Below are positions 43,043 to 51,682 of a stretch of 64,000 nucleotides of DNA, piece after piece (position 1 is the stretch's first letter; every line of letters starts with the position of its first letter). Where the stretch lies: assembly GCA_023412215.1 (NCBI GenBank), contig JAEYNX010000003.1, forward strand, positions 124,001 to 188,000, given 5' to 3'. The DNA comes from Bacillota bacterium. Lineage in GTDB: Bacteria; Bacillota; Clostridia; Oscillospirales; Ruminococcaceae. Under the pieces are notes generated by a model. The model worked only from the letters and a program-made list of their open reading frames with translations. It was not told where the DNA came from and searched no databases. Position numbers and translations under genes: made by a program.

Positions 43043-43147
43043 TATACTTATTTCAATTAGAAATATAGAAAAAATTCGAGAAAAAGGCCCCATTTATGCC
43101 TTTTGTGAAGAATTTTTGCGTAATATGTCTTATTGGAATTAGTATTG
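43043..43147. repeat. Palindromic intergenic repeat, copy B
   Basis: Ends TATACTTATTTCAATTAGAA and, reversed, AATACTAATTCCAATAAGAC. Homologous to copy A over about 100 bp; the centres differ (AAAAAGGC here, CAAATGTC in A) while the flanking arms are kept. Lies between the PPi-PFK gene and the ABC transporter. Confidence 0.8.
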
Positions 43148-43373
43148 CTACATTAATTATCAGAAAATAATTATATCAGAGGTCATTATACAATTCAACG
43201 TTTTTTGTGCTTTTTTATGTGCGTTGTGCCTTTCTTTTCGACGGAAAAATTCCCCTTCGGCAAGAGCCGAACACAACCGCTGCCCGATTAATATAATGGG
43301 TTGTAATCCTTTTGGGGAACGTCCCGGTTTGCCAGATGTTTAGGCTAAAGCCTGAAAGGCAGAGGAGCTTACT

Positions 43374-44141
43374 ATGAATGAAATTTTAAAAGTAGAACAG
43401 GTCATGCAGACGTATCAAGCACAAAACGGCGAGATCACCGCACTTAAAGACATCACCTTCACGGCGGAGGAAGGGGAGTTCATCTGCATCGTTGGGCCGA
43501 GCGGCTGCGGCAAAAGCACGCTGCTTTCGATCATCTCCGGCCTTGAGAAGCCCACACGCGGCACCGTTACCGTAAACGGTGAGCCGGTAACGGGGGTTTC
43601 GCCCCAGGTGGGGTATATGCTTCAGCGCGATAACCTGCTGGAGTGGCGCAGTATTTGGAAGAATGTGCTGCTGGGGCTTGAGATACAGCACAAGCTCAGC
43701 GAGGAGAATGTAAACTACACCGAGGGACTACTCAAAACCTACGGCTTGTATGAGTTTAAAGACAAATACCCTTCACAGCTCTCCGGCGGCATGCGGCAGC
43801 GCGTTTCACTGATTAGAACCTTGGCCGTTCGCCCGAAGATATTGCTGCTTGACGAGGCGTTTTCGGCGCTCGACTTTCAAACCCGCCTCGCCGTTACCGA
43901 CGATGTGTACCGCATCTTAAAAAACGAGGGCAAAACCATGCTGATGGTTACCCACGATATCCCCGAAAGCATCAGTATGGCCGACCGGATTTTGGTGCTC
44001 AGCCGTCGTCCCGCCATTATCGAGCATGTGCACACGGTTGAATTTGAAAAGACGTGCACCACACCGCTTTCACGCCGCAACTGCCCCAAGTTTGGACAGT
44101 ATTTTAACGAGATTTGGAGGGAGCTGGATGTTCAAACGTAA
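43374..44141 (+). CDS. ABC transporter ATP-binding protein, NitT/TauT type
   Basis: 255 residues. Walker A VGPSGCGKSTLL, Q-loop GYMLQRDNLLEW, signature LSGGMRQRVSL, Walker B ILLLDEAFSALD and switch MVTHDIPES. Q-loop followed by LLEW is typical of the nitrate/sulfonate/taurine/pyrimidine group. First gene of an ATPase-permease-binding protein operon; its end overlaps the permease by 14 nt. AGAGGAG precedes the ATG. Confidence 0.92.
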   Translation: MNEILKVEQVMQTYQAQNGEITALKDITFTAEEGEFICIVGPSGCGKSTLLSIISGLEKPTRGTVTVNGEPVTGVSPQVGYMLQRDNLLEWRSIWKNVLLGLEIQHKLSEENVNYTEGLLKTYGLYEFKDKYPSQLSGGMRQRVSLIRTLAVRPKILLLDEAFSALDFQTRLAVTDDVYRILKNEGKTMLMVTHDIPESISMADRILVLSRRPAIIEHVHTVEFEKTCTTPLSRRNCPKFGQYFNEIWRELDVQT

Positions 44142-44958
44142 AGATAACCGTCTTCCAGAGCTTTCAACGGAACGCAAGGAGTATTTACGATACATAAAAA
44201 CGCGCAAAAGGCTCATTACCCTGTGCCGGTACGCCGTGCTGGTGCTGTTTATTGTGTTGTGGGAGGTACTCGCTAACACCGGTGTAATCGACAGCTTTGT
44301 CATGAGCCAACCGTCGCGGATCGTAAAGACCCTTGCCAATGTGTCGCAAAACGGGCTGCTGCACCACGTGATGGTTACCTGCTTTGAAACGGTAACGGGT
44401 TTTCTGCTCGGCACCCTGATGGGAACCGGGGTGGCGGTGCTGCTGTGGTGGTCCGGATTTCTGTCTAAGGTGAGCGAGCCGTTTCTGGTAGTGCTTAATA
44501 GCCTGCCTAAGGTGGCGCTGGGGCCGGTCATCATCATCTGGGCGGGGGCGGGGGAGCCCGCCATCATCGTTATGGCCCTTGCCATCTCGCTAATCGTCAC
44601 CATTCTGGAGATGCTCAACGGCTTTCACGCCACCAGCAGCGAGAAGATGAAGATGGCGAAAACCTTCGGCGCGAGCAAGGGGCAAGTGTTTACCAAGATC
44701 GTGCTGCCCTCCAACCTGCACACGGTGTTCAACACCCTGAAGGTGAACATCGGGCTGTCGCTCGTCGGCGTTATATCGGGCGAGTTTTTAGTATCTAAGG
44801 CCGGGCTCGGTTACCTTATCGTCTACGGCGGGCAGGTGTTCCAGATGGACCTTGTCATGACCAGTGTGCTCATTCTGGCGGTGGTGGCCGCTGTGATGTA
44901 CGAATGCGTGGTTGTGGCGGAAAAGATGGTTATCAAAACCGTCAGCCATTCCGCTTAA
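44128..44958 (+). CDS. ABC transporter permease, NitT/TauT type
   Basis: 276 residues, six membrane segments in the usual pattern. The EAA loop is seen as SEKMKMAKTFGASKGQVFTK. The ATG at 44128 with GGGAG is chosen, inside the end of the ATPase gene. The unusually long cytoplasmic N-terminus (about 30 charged residues) is a minor oddity. Confidence 0.9.
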   Translation: MFKRKDNRLPELSTERKEYLRYIKTRKRLITLCRYAVLVLFIVLWEVLANTGVIDSFVMSQPSRIVKTLANVSQNGLLHHVMVTCFETVTGFLLGTLMGTGVAVLLWWSGFLSKVSEPFLVVLNSLPKVALGPVIIIWAGAGEPAIIVMALAISLIVTILEMLNGFHATSSEKMKMAKTFGASKGQVFTKIVLPSNLHTVFNTLKVNIGLSLVGVISGEFLVSKAGLGYLIVYGGQVFQMDLVMTSVLILAVVAAVMYECVVVAEKMVIKTVSHSA

Positions 44959-45058
44959 AGCGCTTAACGTAAGGCGGTGCCGTTGCATGTCAGTGCCATG
45001 GCATGGGGTATGGCACTACAAATAGAAGCCCCCCAGTTTGAAAGGAGATTGTTTTTAC

Positions 45059-46060
45059 ATGAAAACCATTCTGCGGCTTGCCTGTATATTGCTGTGCGTG
45101 CTGCTTGTGTTTGTGGCGGTTGTCGGCTGCGGCAAGCAGGACCAAACGGTAAGGCTAAAGGTGAGCGAGGTAACCCATTCCGTCTTCTATGCCCCCCAGT
45201 ATGCCGCCATCAACCTCGGCTATTTTGCCGATGAAGGGCTGGAAATCGAGCTGAGCAACGGCCAGGGCGCCGATAAGGTGATGACGGCGGTTCTCACCGG
45301 CGCGGTGGATATCGGCTTTGCGGGGCCGGAGGCAGCCGTCTACGTGTACAACGAGGGCAAAGCGGATTACTGCGAGGTATTTGCGCAGCTTACCCAGCGC
45401 GACGGCGCGTTCCTGATCGGGCGCGAAAAGGACGAAAACTTCGACTTTACCAAAACCATCGGCAAGGTGGTACTACCCGGGCGCAAGGGCGGCGTACCCT
45501 ATATGACGCTCGAGTACGTATTTAAGCAGCACGGCGTCATCCCCGGCAAGGATGTCACCTTTGACGACAGCGTACAGTATGCCATGATGACAGGCGCCTT
45601 CACCGGCGGCACCGGCGACTATGTGACCGCGTTTGAGCCGACAGCCTCGATGCTGGAGCAGGAGGGCAAGGGCTACATCGTGGCCTCGGTGGGCAAAGAG
45701 AGCGGCGAAATCCCCTACACGTCATACTTCGCGAGCAAGAGTTACATACAGAAGAATGCCGACATCATTAAAAAGTTTATCCGCGCTCTCTACCGCGGGC
45801 AGCAGTGGGTAGAGAAAAGCTCCCCCAAAGAGATCGCCAACGTGATTGCGGCCTCCTTCCCCGATACCGACGTCAAGCTTTTGGAGAAATCGGCGGAAAG
45901 CTACAAGAGCATCGAGGCGTGGTGTACCACCCCCGTGATGAAGGAAGAGGCCTACGAGAAGCTGCAGACGGTCATGACGGAAGCGAGTGAGTTGAAGGCC
46001 AAAGCGCCGTTTGATAAGGTCGTAAACAACAGCTACGCCGAAGAGGTTGTAAACCCGTAG
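45059..46060 (+). CDS. ABC transporter substrate-binding lipoprotein (SsuA/THI5-like)
   Basis: 333 residues, lipobox VAVVGC. The SsuA/THI5 fold is seen in SVFYAPQYAAINLGYFADEG, NGQGADKVMTAVLTGAVDIG and FAGPEAAVYVYNEG. Ligands in this family include alkanesulfonates, thiamine precursors, and other small heteroaromatics; no TPP riboswitch lies upstream, so the ligand is open. AAAGGAG precedes the ATG. Confidence 0.9.
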   Translation: MKTILRLACILLCVLLVFVAVVGCGKQDQTVRLKVSEVTHSVFYAPQYAAINLGYFADEGLEIELSNGQGADKVMTAVLTGAVDIGFAGPEAAVYVYNEGKADYCEVFAQLTQRDGAFLIGREKDENFDFTKTIGKVVLPGRKGGVPYMTLEYVFKQHGVIPGKDVTFDDSVQYAMMTGAFTGGTGDYVTAFEPTASMLEQEGKGYIVASVGKESGEIPYTSYFASKSYIQKNADIIKKFIRALYRGQQWVEKSSPKEIANVIAASFPDTDVKLLEKSAESYKSIEAWCTTPVMKEEAYEKLQTVMTEASELKAKAPFDKVVNNSYAEEVVNP

Positions 46061-46076
46061 CATGCCCATACTAAAG

Positions 46077-46109
46077 AAGAGGCTCAGAGCATTATGCCCT
46101 GAGCCTCTT
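46077..46109. terminator. Bidirectional terminator between ABC operon and alcohol dehydrogenase
   Basis: AAGAGGCTCAG/CTGAGCCTCTT, 11-bp perfect stem between convergent genes. Confidence 0.82.
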
Positions 46110-46122
46110 GGCGCTGTTTTTA

Positions 46123-47298
46123 TTATTCCATTGCCAGCTTATAAATCTCCAGCACATCGTTCTTATCGAGAGATTTAAAGTTGCCGATGTGGTTGTTTGG
46201 CCTGAACGACACGCATTTTTCCGCCATATGCGGCAGGTCTTGCTGCGTAAAGCCCAGCTCCGGCAGGCGCACGGGCATCCCGATGGATTTGTAAAACGCC
46301 TCCAAACGGTTAATGGCCTCGAATACGATCTCCTCTTTGCGGTCAAAGCTCAGCTCCACGTCGAACACGCGAACGGCGAACTGCACAAAGCGGTCCAGGT
46401 TTGCGCTGTAGCAATATTTCATCCAAGCGGGGAAGATGATTGCAAGTCCCGCGCCGTGCGCCACATCGCGCAGCGCGCTTAATTCGTGCTCGATGCCGTG
46501 CGACGCCCAGTCGCCGATGCGCCCGGTGTTGAGCAGGTTGTTGTGCGCAAGGGTGCCCGCCCACATCACCTCGGCGCGTATGTCGTAGTCGGCGGGGTTT
46601 TTAATCGCAAGGGGCGCGTAATACAGTACCGTCTTCATCGTCGCCTCCAGCAGGCGGTCGGTGAGGTCGACATGCGTCACCTGTGTAAAATAGCGCTCCA
46701 TCAGGTGGGCGAGGATATCGGAGGCGCCGCAGGCCGTCTGGTAGGCAGGCAGCGAATAGGTGAGTGCGGGGTTTAACATCGCGAACTTGGGGATGAATAC
46801 CTTGCTGGTATAGCCCCGCTTATCGCCGGTGGCCCCGTTGGTGATTACCGACGAGTCGGACGACTCGCTGCCCGCGGCGGGGATGGTGAGCACCGCGCCG
46901 ACGGGCATCGCCTTGGTCGCCTGCGCCTTGCCGCTGTAAAAGTCCCACACGTCGCCGTCATAGGGCACGCCGATGGAGATCGCCTTGGCAGAGTCGATGA
47001 CGCTGCCGCCGCCCACTGCGAGGATGAAGTCGATCTGCTTCTCTCTGCAAAGGGCGATACCCTCCTGTACCAGCGAAAGGCGCGGGTTGGGCTGTACACC
47101 GCCCAGCTCATATACCTCGGCTCCGGCGTCGCGCAGGGACTTCAGCACAGTGTCGTACAAGCCGATCTTCTTAATGGAACCGCCGCCGTAATGCAGCAGG
47201 ATCTTCTTGCCGTACGCTACGGCGTATTTTCCCGCCTCACGCTCGGTGTCTTTGCCAAAGATAATGGCGGTAGGATTGTGATAGGTAAAATTCTGCAT
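46123..47298 (-). CDS. Iron-containing alcohol dehydrogenase (BdhA/YqhD-like)
   Basis: 391 residues, group III. Seen: PTAIIFGKDTE, the NAD(P) loop AVGGGSVIDSAKAIS, TIPAAGSESSDSSVITN, and metal ligands in CGASDILAHLMERYF and HGIEHELSALRDVAHGAGLA. The metal site is complete. It reduces butyraldehyde or other aldehydes with NADPH in fermentation. GGGGAGG precedes the ATG. Confidence 0.92.
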   Translation of the reverse strand: MQNFTYHNPTAIIFGKDTEREAGKYAVAYGKKILLHYGGGSIKKIGLYDTVLKSLRDAGAEVYELGGVQPNPRLSLVQEGIALCREKQIDFILAVGGGSVIDSAKAISIGVPYDGDVWDFYSGKAQATKAMPVGAVLTIPAAGSESSDSSVITNGATGDKRGYTSKVFIPKFAMLNPALTYSLPAYQTACGASDILAHLMERYFTQVTHVDLTDRLLEATMKTVLYYAPLAIKNPADYDIRAEVMWAGTLAHNNLLNTGRIGDWASHGIEHELSALRDVAHGAGLAIIFPAWMKYCYSANLDRFVQFAVRVFDVELSFDRKEEIVFEAINRLEAFYKSIGMPVRLPELGFTQQDLPHMAEKCVSFRPNNHIGNFKSLDKNDVLEIYKLAME

Positions 47299-47473
47299 TC
47301 AAAAGACCTCCCGAAGATTGTATGTTGTTTAGATACTATCCTTATTGTTATTGTAAAACATTTTTTCATTCATTTCCACCGTTTTTAATAAATAAACAGC
47401 GGATAGCTATACGCTTGACGCGGCCTTTTATGCCATTTTACTGTCACTATACATCCGCAAGACCCAATTTTAC

Positions 47474-47503
47474 TTGCGCAAAACCACTTCTTAGTTGTAT
47501 AAT
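47474..47503 (+). promoter_or_regulatory. Promoter of the PHP-domain gene
   Basis: TTGCGC (47474-47479), 18 nt, TATAAT (47498-47503), followed by AT-rich leader. Confidence 0.5.
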
Positions 47504-47580
47504 ATATTAATAATATTTGTTGCCCTAGGGGGAGTATTTTAACGAAAACCGTTTATACCAGGTGAAAAGAGGGGAATAAC

Positions 47581-48414
47581 ATGAAAGGCGATCTGCACTG
47601 TCACACGCGGATTTCCGACGGTTCAATGGGGATAGAGGATGTCATAGCCTATGCAAAGCGCGTAGGACTGTCGTTTTTAGCCATTACCGACCACGACACC
47701 ATGTCGGGCGTTATGCGCGCAAAGATACTGGGCAAGCGCTATGGCGTTGAGATTGTGCCGGGCTGTGAGATATCAAGCGTAGACCCCGATACGGGCCGTA
47801 AGCTGCATATCCTGTGTTACCTGCCCAAGTTTCCCGAGCGTCTGGAACGGTTGTTTATAAAGGTACAGGACGAGCGCAAGAACGCGGGCGGCGAGATGCT
47901 CAAAAAGGTCATGCGCCTTTATCCCGTTACACTCGAGCATGTACTGCGCTACACCTCGGGCAGCAAGATCATCTATGCGGCACATATCATGAACGCGCTG
48001 ATGGACCTCGGCTACTGCGGTACAGCCTTCGGCGCGCTTTACGAGGAGCTGTTTGACACCGAAAACGGCAGCTGCGTTACGGATTTCGCACGTCCGTCGG
48101 TGGACGAGGTGCTGGATCTGATCCATGAGGCGGGCGGCATAGCGGTACTTGCACACCCGAACATGTACGACAGCATGGACTTTATGCTCAAAGCAGCGAA
48201 GGGGCACCGCATCGACGGCGTGGAGCTGTGGCACCCCGATAACTCCGAGGAGGTGTCGAAGGTCATTGCCGAGACGGCAAAGGAGCATAATCTGTTAGTG
48301 ACAGGCGGCAGCGATTTTCACGGGATGTACCGCGGTAAGCCAAACCCCATCGGCGCCTGCTTTACCCCCGAATACGCGCTGGATGCCCTACTCGCTTTCA
48401 AGCCAAAGGTATAG
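47581..48414 (+). CDS. PHP-domain phosphoesterase (RNase AM/TrpH-like)
   Basis: 277 residues. PHP metal motifs: DLHCHTRISDGS, ITDHDTMSG, PGCEISS, and the late GSDFHGMYRGK. The closest known group is YciV/TrpH, which includes 5'-3' exonuclease RNase AM and 3',5'-nucleotide bisphosphate phosphatase. The exact substrate is unclear. AAAAGAGGGG lies before the ATG. Confidence 0.85.
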   Translation: MKGDLHCHTRISDGSMGIEDVIAYAKRVGLSFLAITDHDTMSGVMRAKILGKRYGVEIVPGCEISSVDPDTGRKLHILCYLPKFPERLERLFIKVQDERKNAGGEMLKKVMRLYPVTLEHVLRYTSGSKIIYAAHIMNALMDLGYCGTAFGALYEELFDTENGSCVTDFARPSVDEVLDLIHEAGGIAVLAHPNMYDSMDFMLKAAKGHRIDGVELWHPDNSEEVSKVIAETAKEHNLLVTGGSDFHGMYRGKPNPIGACFTPEYALDALLAFKPKV

Positions 48415-48517
48415 GCAGCATAGGTGCCTAACAACGGAAAAAAGTTTAGGAAATCTGCGTTAGCCCGTATATTACCGCTTTCTTCCGTATATTATATATT
48501 AAATAAGGATGAGTTGG

Positions 48518-48775
48518 GTGAAATATACATACAAGCCTTCGGGTGTTTGCTCCATGGCAATCGAACTGGAGGTAGACGACGAAAGGATTATACGCGAGGT
48601 TCGTTTTATAGGCGGCTGCAGCGGGAACGCGCAGGGGATAGCAGCGCTCATCAAGGGCTGCCGCGCCGAGGATGTAATCGAAAGGCTCAGAGGAATCCGA
48701 TGCGGATACAGGAAAACCTCCTGCCCCGACCAGCTGGCAACGGCGCTGGAGCAGGCGGTATGCCAAAAGACATAA
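48518..48775 (+). CDS. TSCPD-domain small protein (TIGR03905)
   Basis: 85 residues. The name-giving TSCPD appears as KTSCPDQLA; also SGVCSMAIELEVDDERIIRE and FIGGCSGNAQGIAALIKG. The domain is related to the C-terminal zinc-binding part of ribonucleotide reductases and to NrdR-like controls, but free-standing forms have no known role. A GTG start at 48518 has AAGGA 9 nt upstream, better than the ATG at 48509. Confidence 0.85.
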   Translation: MKYTYKPSGVCSMAIELEVDDERIIREVRFIGGCSGNAQGIAALIKGCRAEDVIERLRGIRCGYRKTSCPDQLATALEQAVCQKT

Positions 48776-48797
48776 TATTGCGGGGGAGAGAAAACGG

Positions 48798-49451
48798 ATG
48801 GACCTTATCGGTGCGTTTGGGATATTAACCGTTATCGGTACAGCTTATTATATACTAAAAAATATGAATTGTCAGGGGATAAAGCTTGCGCAGGCGGGCG
48901 ATAACGGCGACAGTGACATCAAAATTGCGGGCGAAAACACGGTGCGCGAGGTGTCCGGCAGCTCCGAGGAGATGGAGGACCTTGCCGCGCTGATCAAGGC
49001 CCAGCACGACAACGGCAATATCGAGCGCTCCAAGCGGCTGGCTGTGGTGTTGGTGGAGACGGTGTTTTCGCACGATGTGTTCACCCATGGCTTAGAGGAT
49101 AAAGAGCTGCTAAGGCAGATTAAACTGCTCATCACCTTTACGGTGGACGTCTGTATGGAGAACGGCCTGCCGAATTCGATTGTGGCACAGTCGGCCCAAA
49201 ACCTCTTCTATGAGCAGATCAGCCTGCGCGACCATGCGTTCTACGACGATATACAGACCTCCGGCGCGTTTTCAATGTATCTGCTCTGCACTCGAACCGA
49301 GTACGCCAACTCTGCCTCCATCGGCAAGGAGTTTGCCGCGTTGTGCAAAAAGGATGAGGATGCCGACTACATTCGGCTGGGCAAAGACATTTTTGAGTAT
49401 TATCTTAAACTCTGCGCCGATAAAATCCGCGAGGCGCAGTTTGTGAAATAG
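48798..49451 (+). CDS. Unrecognised protein with N-terminal hydrophobic segment
   Basis: 217 residues. A short membrane helix (about 4-20) and then a mostly helical soluble domain with MEDLAALIKAQHDNGNIERS and LLRQIKLLITFTVDVCMENG. I do not recognise a family. It follows the TSCPD gene by 22 nt and is likely cotranscribed. GGGGGAGAG precedes the ATG. A bidirectional terminator closes the unit. Confidence 0.72.
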   Translation: MDLIGAFGILTVIGTAYYILKNMNCQGIKLAQAGDNGDSDIKIAGENTVREVSGSSEEMEDLAALIKAQHDNGNIERSKRLAVVLVETVFSHDVFTHGLEDKELLRQIKLLITFTVDVCMENGLPNSIVAQSAQNLFYEQISLRDHAFYDDIQTSGAFSMYLLCTRTEYANSASIGKEFAALCKKDEDADYIRLGKDIFEYYLKLCADKIREAQFVK

Positions 49452-49471
49452 CCTTAACGAATACACAGATA

Positions 49472-49507
49472 AAAGCCCCGGATATATTTCATATCCGAGG
49501 CTTTATT
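49472..49507. terminator. Bidirectional terminator between the 48.8-kb gene and rpsR
   Basis: AAAGCC-CGGATAT/ATATCCG-GGCTTT with a single bulge, then TATT. Confidence 0.8.
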
Positions 49508-49526
49508 GCTTATTGAATCAGGTGAA

Positions 49527-49796
49527 TTAATCACTGATATAAGGCAGCAGCGCAATGTGACGGGCACGCTTGATAGCGATGGTCAGCTGACGCTGATGAC
49601 GTGCGCAGGTGCCGGTTACACGGCGGGGCACGATCTTCGCCCGCTCGGAAAGGTACTTTCTGAGCTTGGCCACATCTTTATAATCAATGTCGTGTGTCTT
49701 TTCCGCACAAAACCCGCAAACCTTCTTACGGCTCTTTCTGGGGCCGCGGCCGGGGAACTTATCGTTACGCTCTCTGTCGTTACGATCTCTTTCCAT
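49527..49796 (-). CDS. rpsR: 30S ribosomal protein S18
   Basis: 89 residues. Seen: KVCGFCAEKTHDIDYKDVAK, RRVTGTCARHQRQLTIAIKR and ARHIALLPYISD. The CGFC pair and GTCARH cysteine suggest the zinc-binding (C+) form of S18. The N-terminal basic/disordered tail is longer than usual. Third gene of the rpsF-ssb-rpsR operon, as in B. subtilis. Confidence 0.96.
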   Translation of the reverse strand: MERDRNDRERNDKFPGRGPRKSRKKVCGFCAEKTHDIDYKDVAKLRKYLSERAKIVPRRVTGTCARHQRQLTIAIKRARHIALLPYISD

Positions 49797-49869
49797 GGTA
49801 CCAAAACCTCCTTATCTCGGTTTTACAGGCGCAAAACGCGCCGTAGTATTCAGCTAGGCAAAACAAAAG

Positions 49870-50316
49870 TTAAAACGGCAGGTCGTCGTCACCGGGAACA
49901 ACGGAGAAATCATCGCTGCTTCCGCTCTCAAAGGCCACCGGCATAGGAGGGGCTTCAAAGCCGCTGGTTCCGGTATTGGAATGAGAGGATGAAGAGGCCT
50001 TGCTCTCGCAGAAGAACACATTGTCCGCCAGAACCTCAAACGCCGTGCGCTTGTTGCCCTGATTATCGGTATAGTTCCTCGTTTGAATAGAGCCGTCAAC
50101 CGCCATCATGTTTCCCTTTTTAAAGTACTTACAGATGAACTCGGCTGTGTTTCTCCATGCCACTATGGTAATGAAATCGGTTTGACGTTCCGTACCCGCT
50201 TTTGTAAAGGAACGGTCTACGGCAATCTGAAAATTCGTTACCGCGAAATTGGAAGTGGTATGTTTAAGCTCGGGGTCGGTGGTAAGCCTTCCCATCAAAG
50301 TTACTCTGTTCAGCAT
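49870..50316 (-). CDS. ssb: Single-stranded DNA-binding protein
   Basis: 148 residues. OB-fold start MLNRVTLMGRLTTDPELKHT, then FITIVAWRNTAEFICKYFKK, a Ser/Gly-rich linker, and the acidic tip DDDLPF that recruits partner proteins. Between rpsF and rpsR in the conserved operon. Confidence 0.96.
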   Translation of the reverse strand: MLNRVTLMGRLTTDPELKHTTSNFAVTNFQIAVDRSFTKAGTERQTDFITIVAWRNTAEFICKYFKKGNMMAVDGSIQTRNYTDNQGNKRTAFEVLADNVFFCESKASSSSHSNTGTSGFEAPPMPVAFESGSSDDFSVVPGDDDLPF

Positions 50317-50335
50317 TAAACGTTACCTCCTGTCC

Positions 50336-50635
50336 TTACTGCTCCTCTTTGTTTACGATGATGCTGCGCAGCACGCCGTCCGTAATCTTGTAGATACGGT
50401 CAAGCTCTGCGGGGAATTCGGACGAGCTCTTGAAGTTAATCAGGTAATAATAGCCGTCTGTTTCATCGTTGATAGGGTAGGCAAGCCTGCGCTTTCCCCA
50501 TTCGTTCACAGAGTCAATCGTACCGTTTTGCTCAATCAGCGTCTTGAATTTCTCAACGCGCTCGCCGATACCCTCATCGCCTAACTTGGTACTAAGCACC
50601 ATGATGGTTTCATAAGCAACCGAAGCTTTTGACAT
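50336..50635 (-). CDS. rpsF: 30S ribosomal protein S6
   Basis: 99 residues. Seen: YETIMVLSTKLGDEGIGERV, GKRRLAYPINDETDGYYYLI, and ELDRIYKITDGVLRSIIV. First gene of the rpsF-ssb-rpsR unit; AAGGAGG lies 9 nt before the ATG. A structured leader precedes it. Confidence 0.96.
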   Translation of the reverse strand: MSKASVAYETIMVLSTKLGDEGIGERVEKFKTLIEQNGTIDSVNEWGKRRLAYPINDETDGYYYLINFKSSSEFPAELDRIYKITDGVLRSIIVNKEEQ

Positions 50636-50643
50636 TGTTTACA

Positions 50644-50736
50644 CCTCCTTTTGGACATAAGGCCCCTTGCGGGGCAAGGATGGTTGCCCATTTTTACGGG
50701 CAACAGCGTTATAGCCCGAAGGTCTATAACAGAGTA
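50644..50736 (-). promoter_or_regulatory. Structured leader of the rpsF operon, possible S6:S18 autoregulatory site
   Basis: On the minus strand the transcript would carry three stems: GTTATAG/CTATAAC closing ACCTTCGGG, GTTGCCC/GGGCAAC, and GCCCC/GGGGC, before the ribosome site. Many Firmicute rpsF leaders bind the S6:S18 complex; whether this one has that binding motif I cannot confirm. Confidence 0.5.
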
Positions 50737-50765
50737 ATTATAACAGGCAGATACTGCCTTGTCAA
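50737..50765 (-). promoter_or_regulatory. Promoter of rpsF-ssb-rpsR
   Basis: On the minus strand TTGACA (50765-50760), 17 nt, TATAAT (50742-50737); perfect consensus. Confidence 0.9.
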
Positions 50766-50784
50766 CGAAAAGGCTCTGCTTTTA

Positions 50785-51654
50785 TTACAATTTCTCGCAA
50801 ATGCTCTTCAAATAGGCCTTAAAGTCGGCGCCGATCTCCTTGTGGTCAAGGCCGACCTCCACAATGGCCTTGAGGATGCCCAGCTTGTTGCCCATGTCGT
50901 AGCGCGTGCCCTCGTAGTTTACGCCCACACAGCCCTCGGTGCGCGCAAGCACGGCCATGGCGTCGGTAAGCTGCAGCTCGCCGCCCGCACCCGGCCTGGT
51001 GTTTTCAAGAATCGAGAAAATCTTGGGCGGCAGCACGCAGCGCCCCAAGATAGAGAACAGCGACATCACCTCATCGGGCTTCGGCTTTTCGATCATATCG
51101 GTTACGGTGTAAAGGTTATCACGGATATGCCCGGTTTGCAGCGAGCAGTACTTGCCGATCTCCTCGCGCAGCACCTCTTTAATGCCCACAACCCCCAGCC
51201 CGAACTCCTCGTAGGCGCGGCAGAGCTGCCCGCACGCGGGGTTCTGGGAGATGATTACATCGTCGCCGTAGAGTACGGCAAACGGCTCGTCGCCCACAAA
51301 GGTTTTGGCGCACAGCACCGCGTGCCCGAGGCCGAGCGGCTGCTTCTGACGGATGTACTGGATATTTGCCATGTTCGAGATGGCTACCATCTCGTTATAT
51401 ACCTCGGTTTTGCCGGCGCGCAGCAGCTTCTCTTCCAGCTCGGGCGCGCGGTCGAAGTGGTCTTCAACCGTGGTTTTGCCGCGGCTGGTGATGATCAAAA
51501 TATCTTCAATGCCAGATTTAACGGCCTCTTCTACAATAAACTGAATCGCGGGCTTGTCCACAATCGGCAGCATTTCCTTGGGCATCGATTTGGAGGCGGG
51601 CAGCACCCGGGTGCCTAACCCTGCCGCGGGGATTACAGCCTTTTTAATCTTCAT
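50785..51654 (-). CDS. galU: UTP-glucose-1-phosphate uridylyltransferase
   Basis: 289 residues. Seen: IPAAGLGTRVLPASKSMPKE, VDKPAIQFIVEEAVKSGIED, and EKPKPDEVMS. Makes UDP-glucose for envelope polysaccharides and lipid glycosylation. TAAGGAG precedes the ATG. Just downstream of the isochorismatase-like gene on the same strand (28 nt). Confidence 0.95.
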   Translation of the reverse strand: MKIKKAVIPAAGLGTRVLPASKSMPKEMLPIVDKPAIQFIVEEAVKSGIEDILIITSRGKTTVEDHFDRAPELEEKLLRAGKTEVYNEMVAISNMANIQYIRQKQPLGLGHAVLCAKTFVGDEPFAVLYGDDVIISQNPACGQLCRAYEEFGLGVVGIKEVLREEIGKYCSLQTGHIRDNLYTVTDMIEKPKPDEVMSLFSILGRCVLPPKIFSILENTRPGAGGELQLTDAMAVLARTEGCVGVNYEGTRYDMGNKLGILKAIVEVGLDHKEIGADFKAYLKSICEKL

Positions 51655-51682
51655 GCGTTATACTCCTTAAATTTTCTTATCG

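Noticed and set aside
43150..43373. TPP or other riboswitch before the NitT/TauT-type transporter
   Set aside because: No CUGAGA or GAUCUGG-type TPP signatures, nor another consensus known to me; only short stems.
50629..51618. Long open frame opposite galU and rpsF promoter
   Set aside because: Antisense shadow of galU caused by GC-rich third positions; has no motif and crosses the rpsF promoter.
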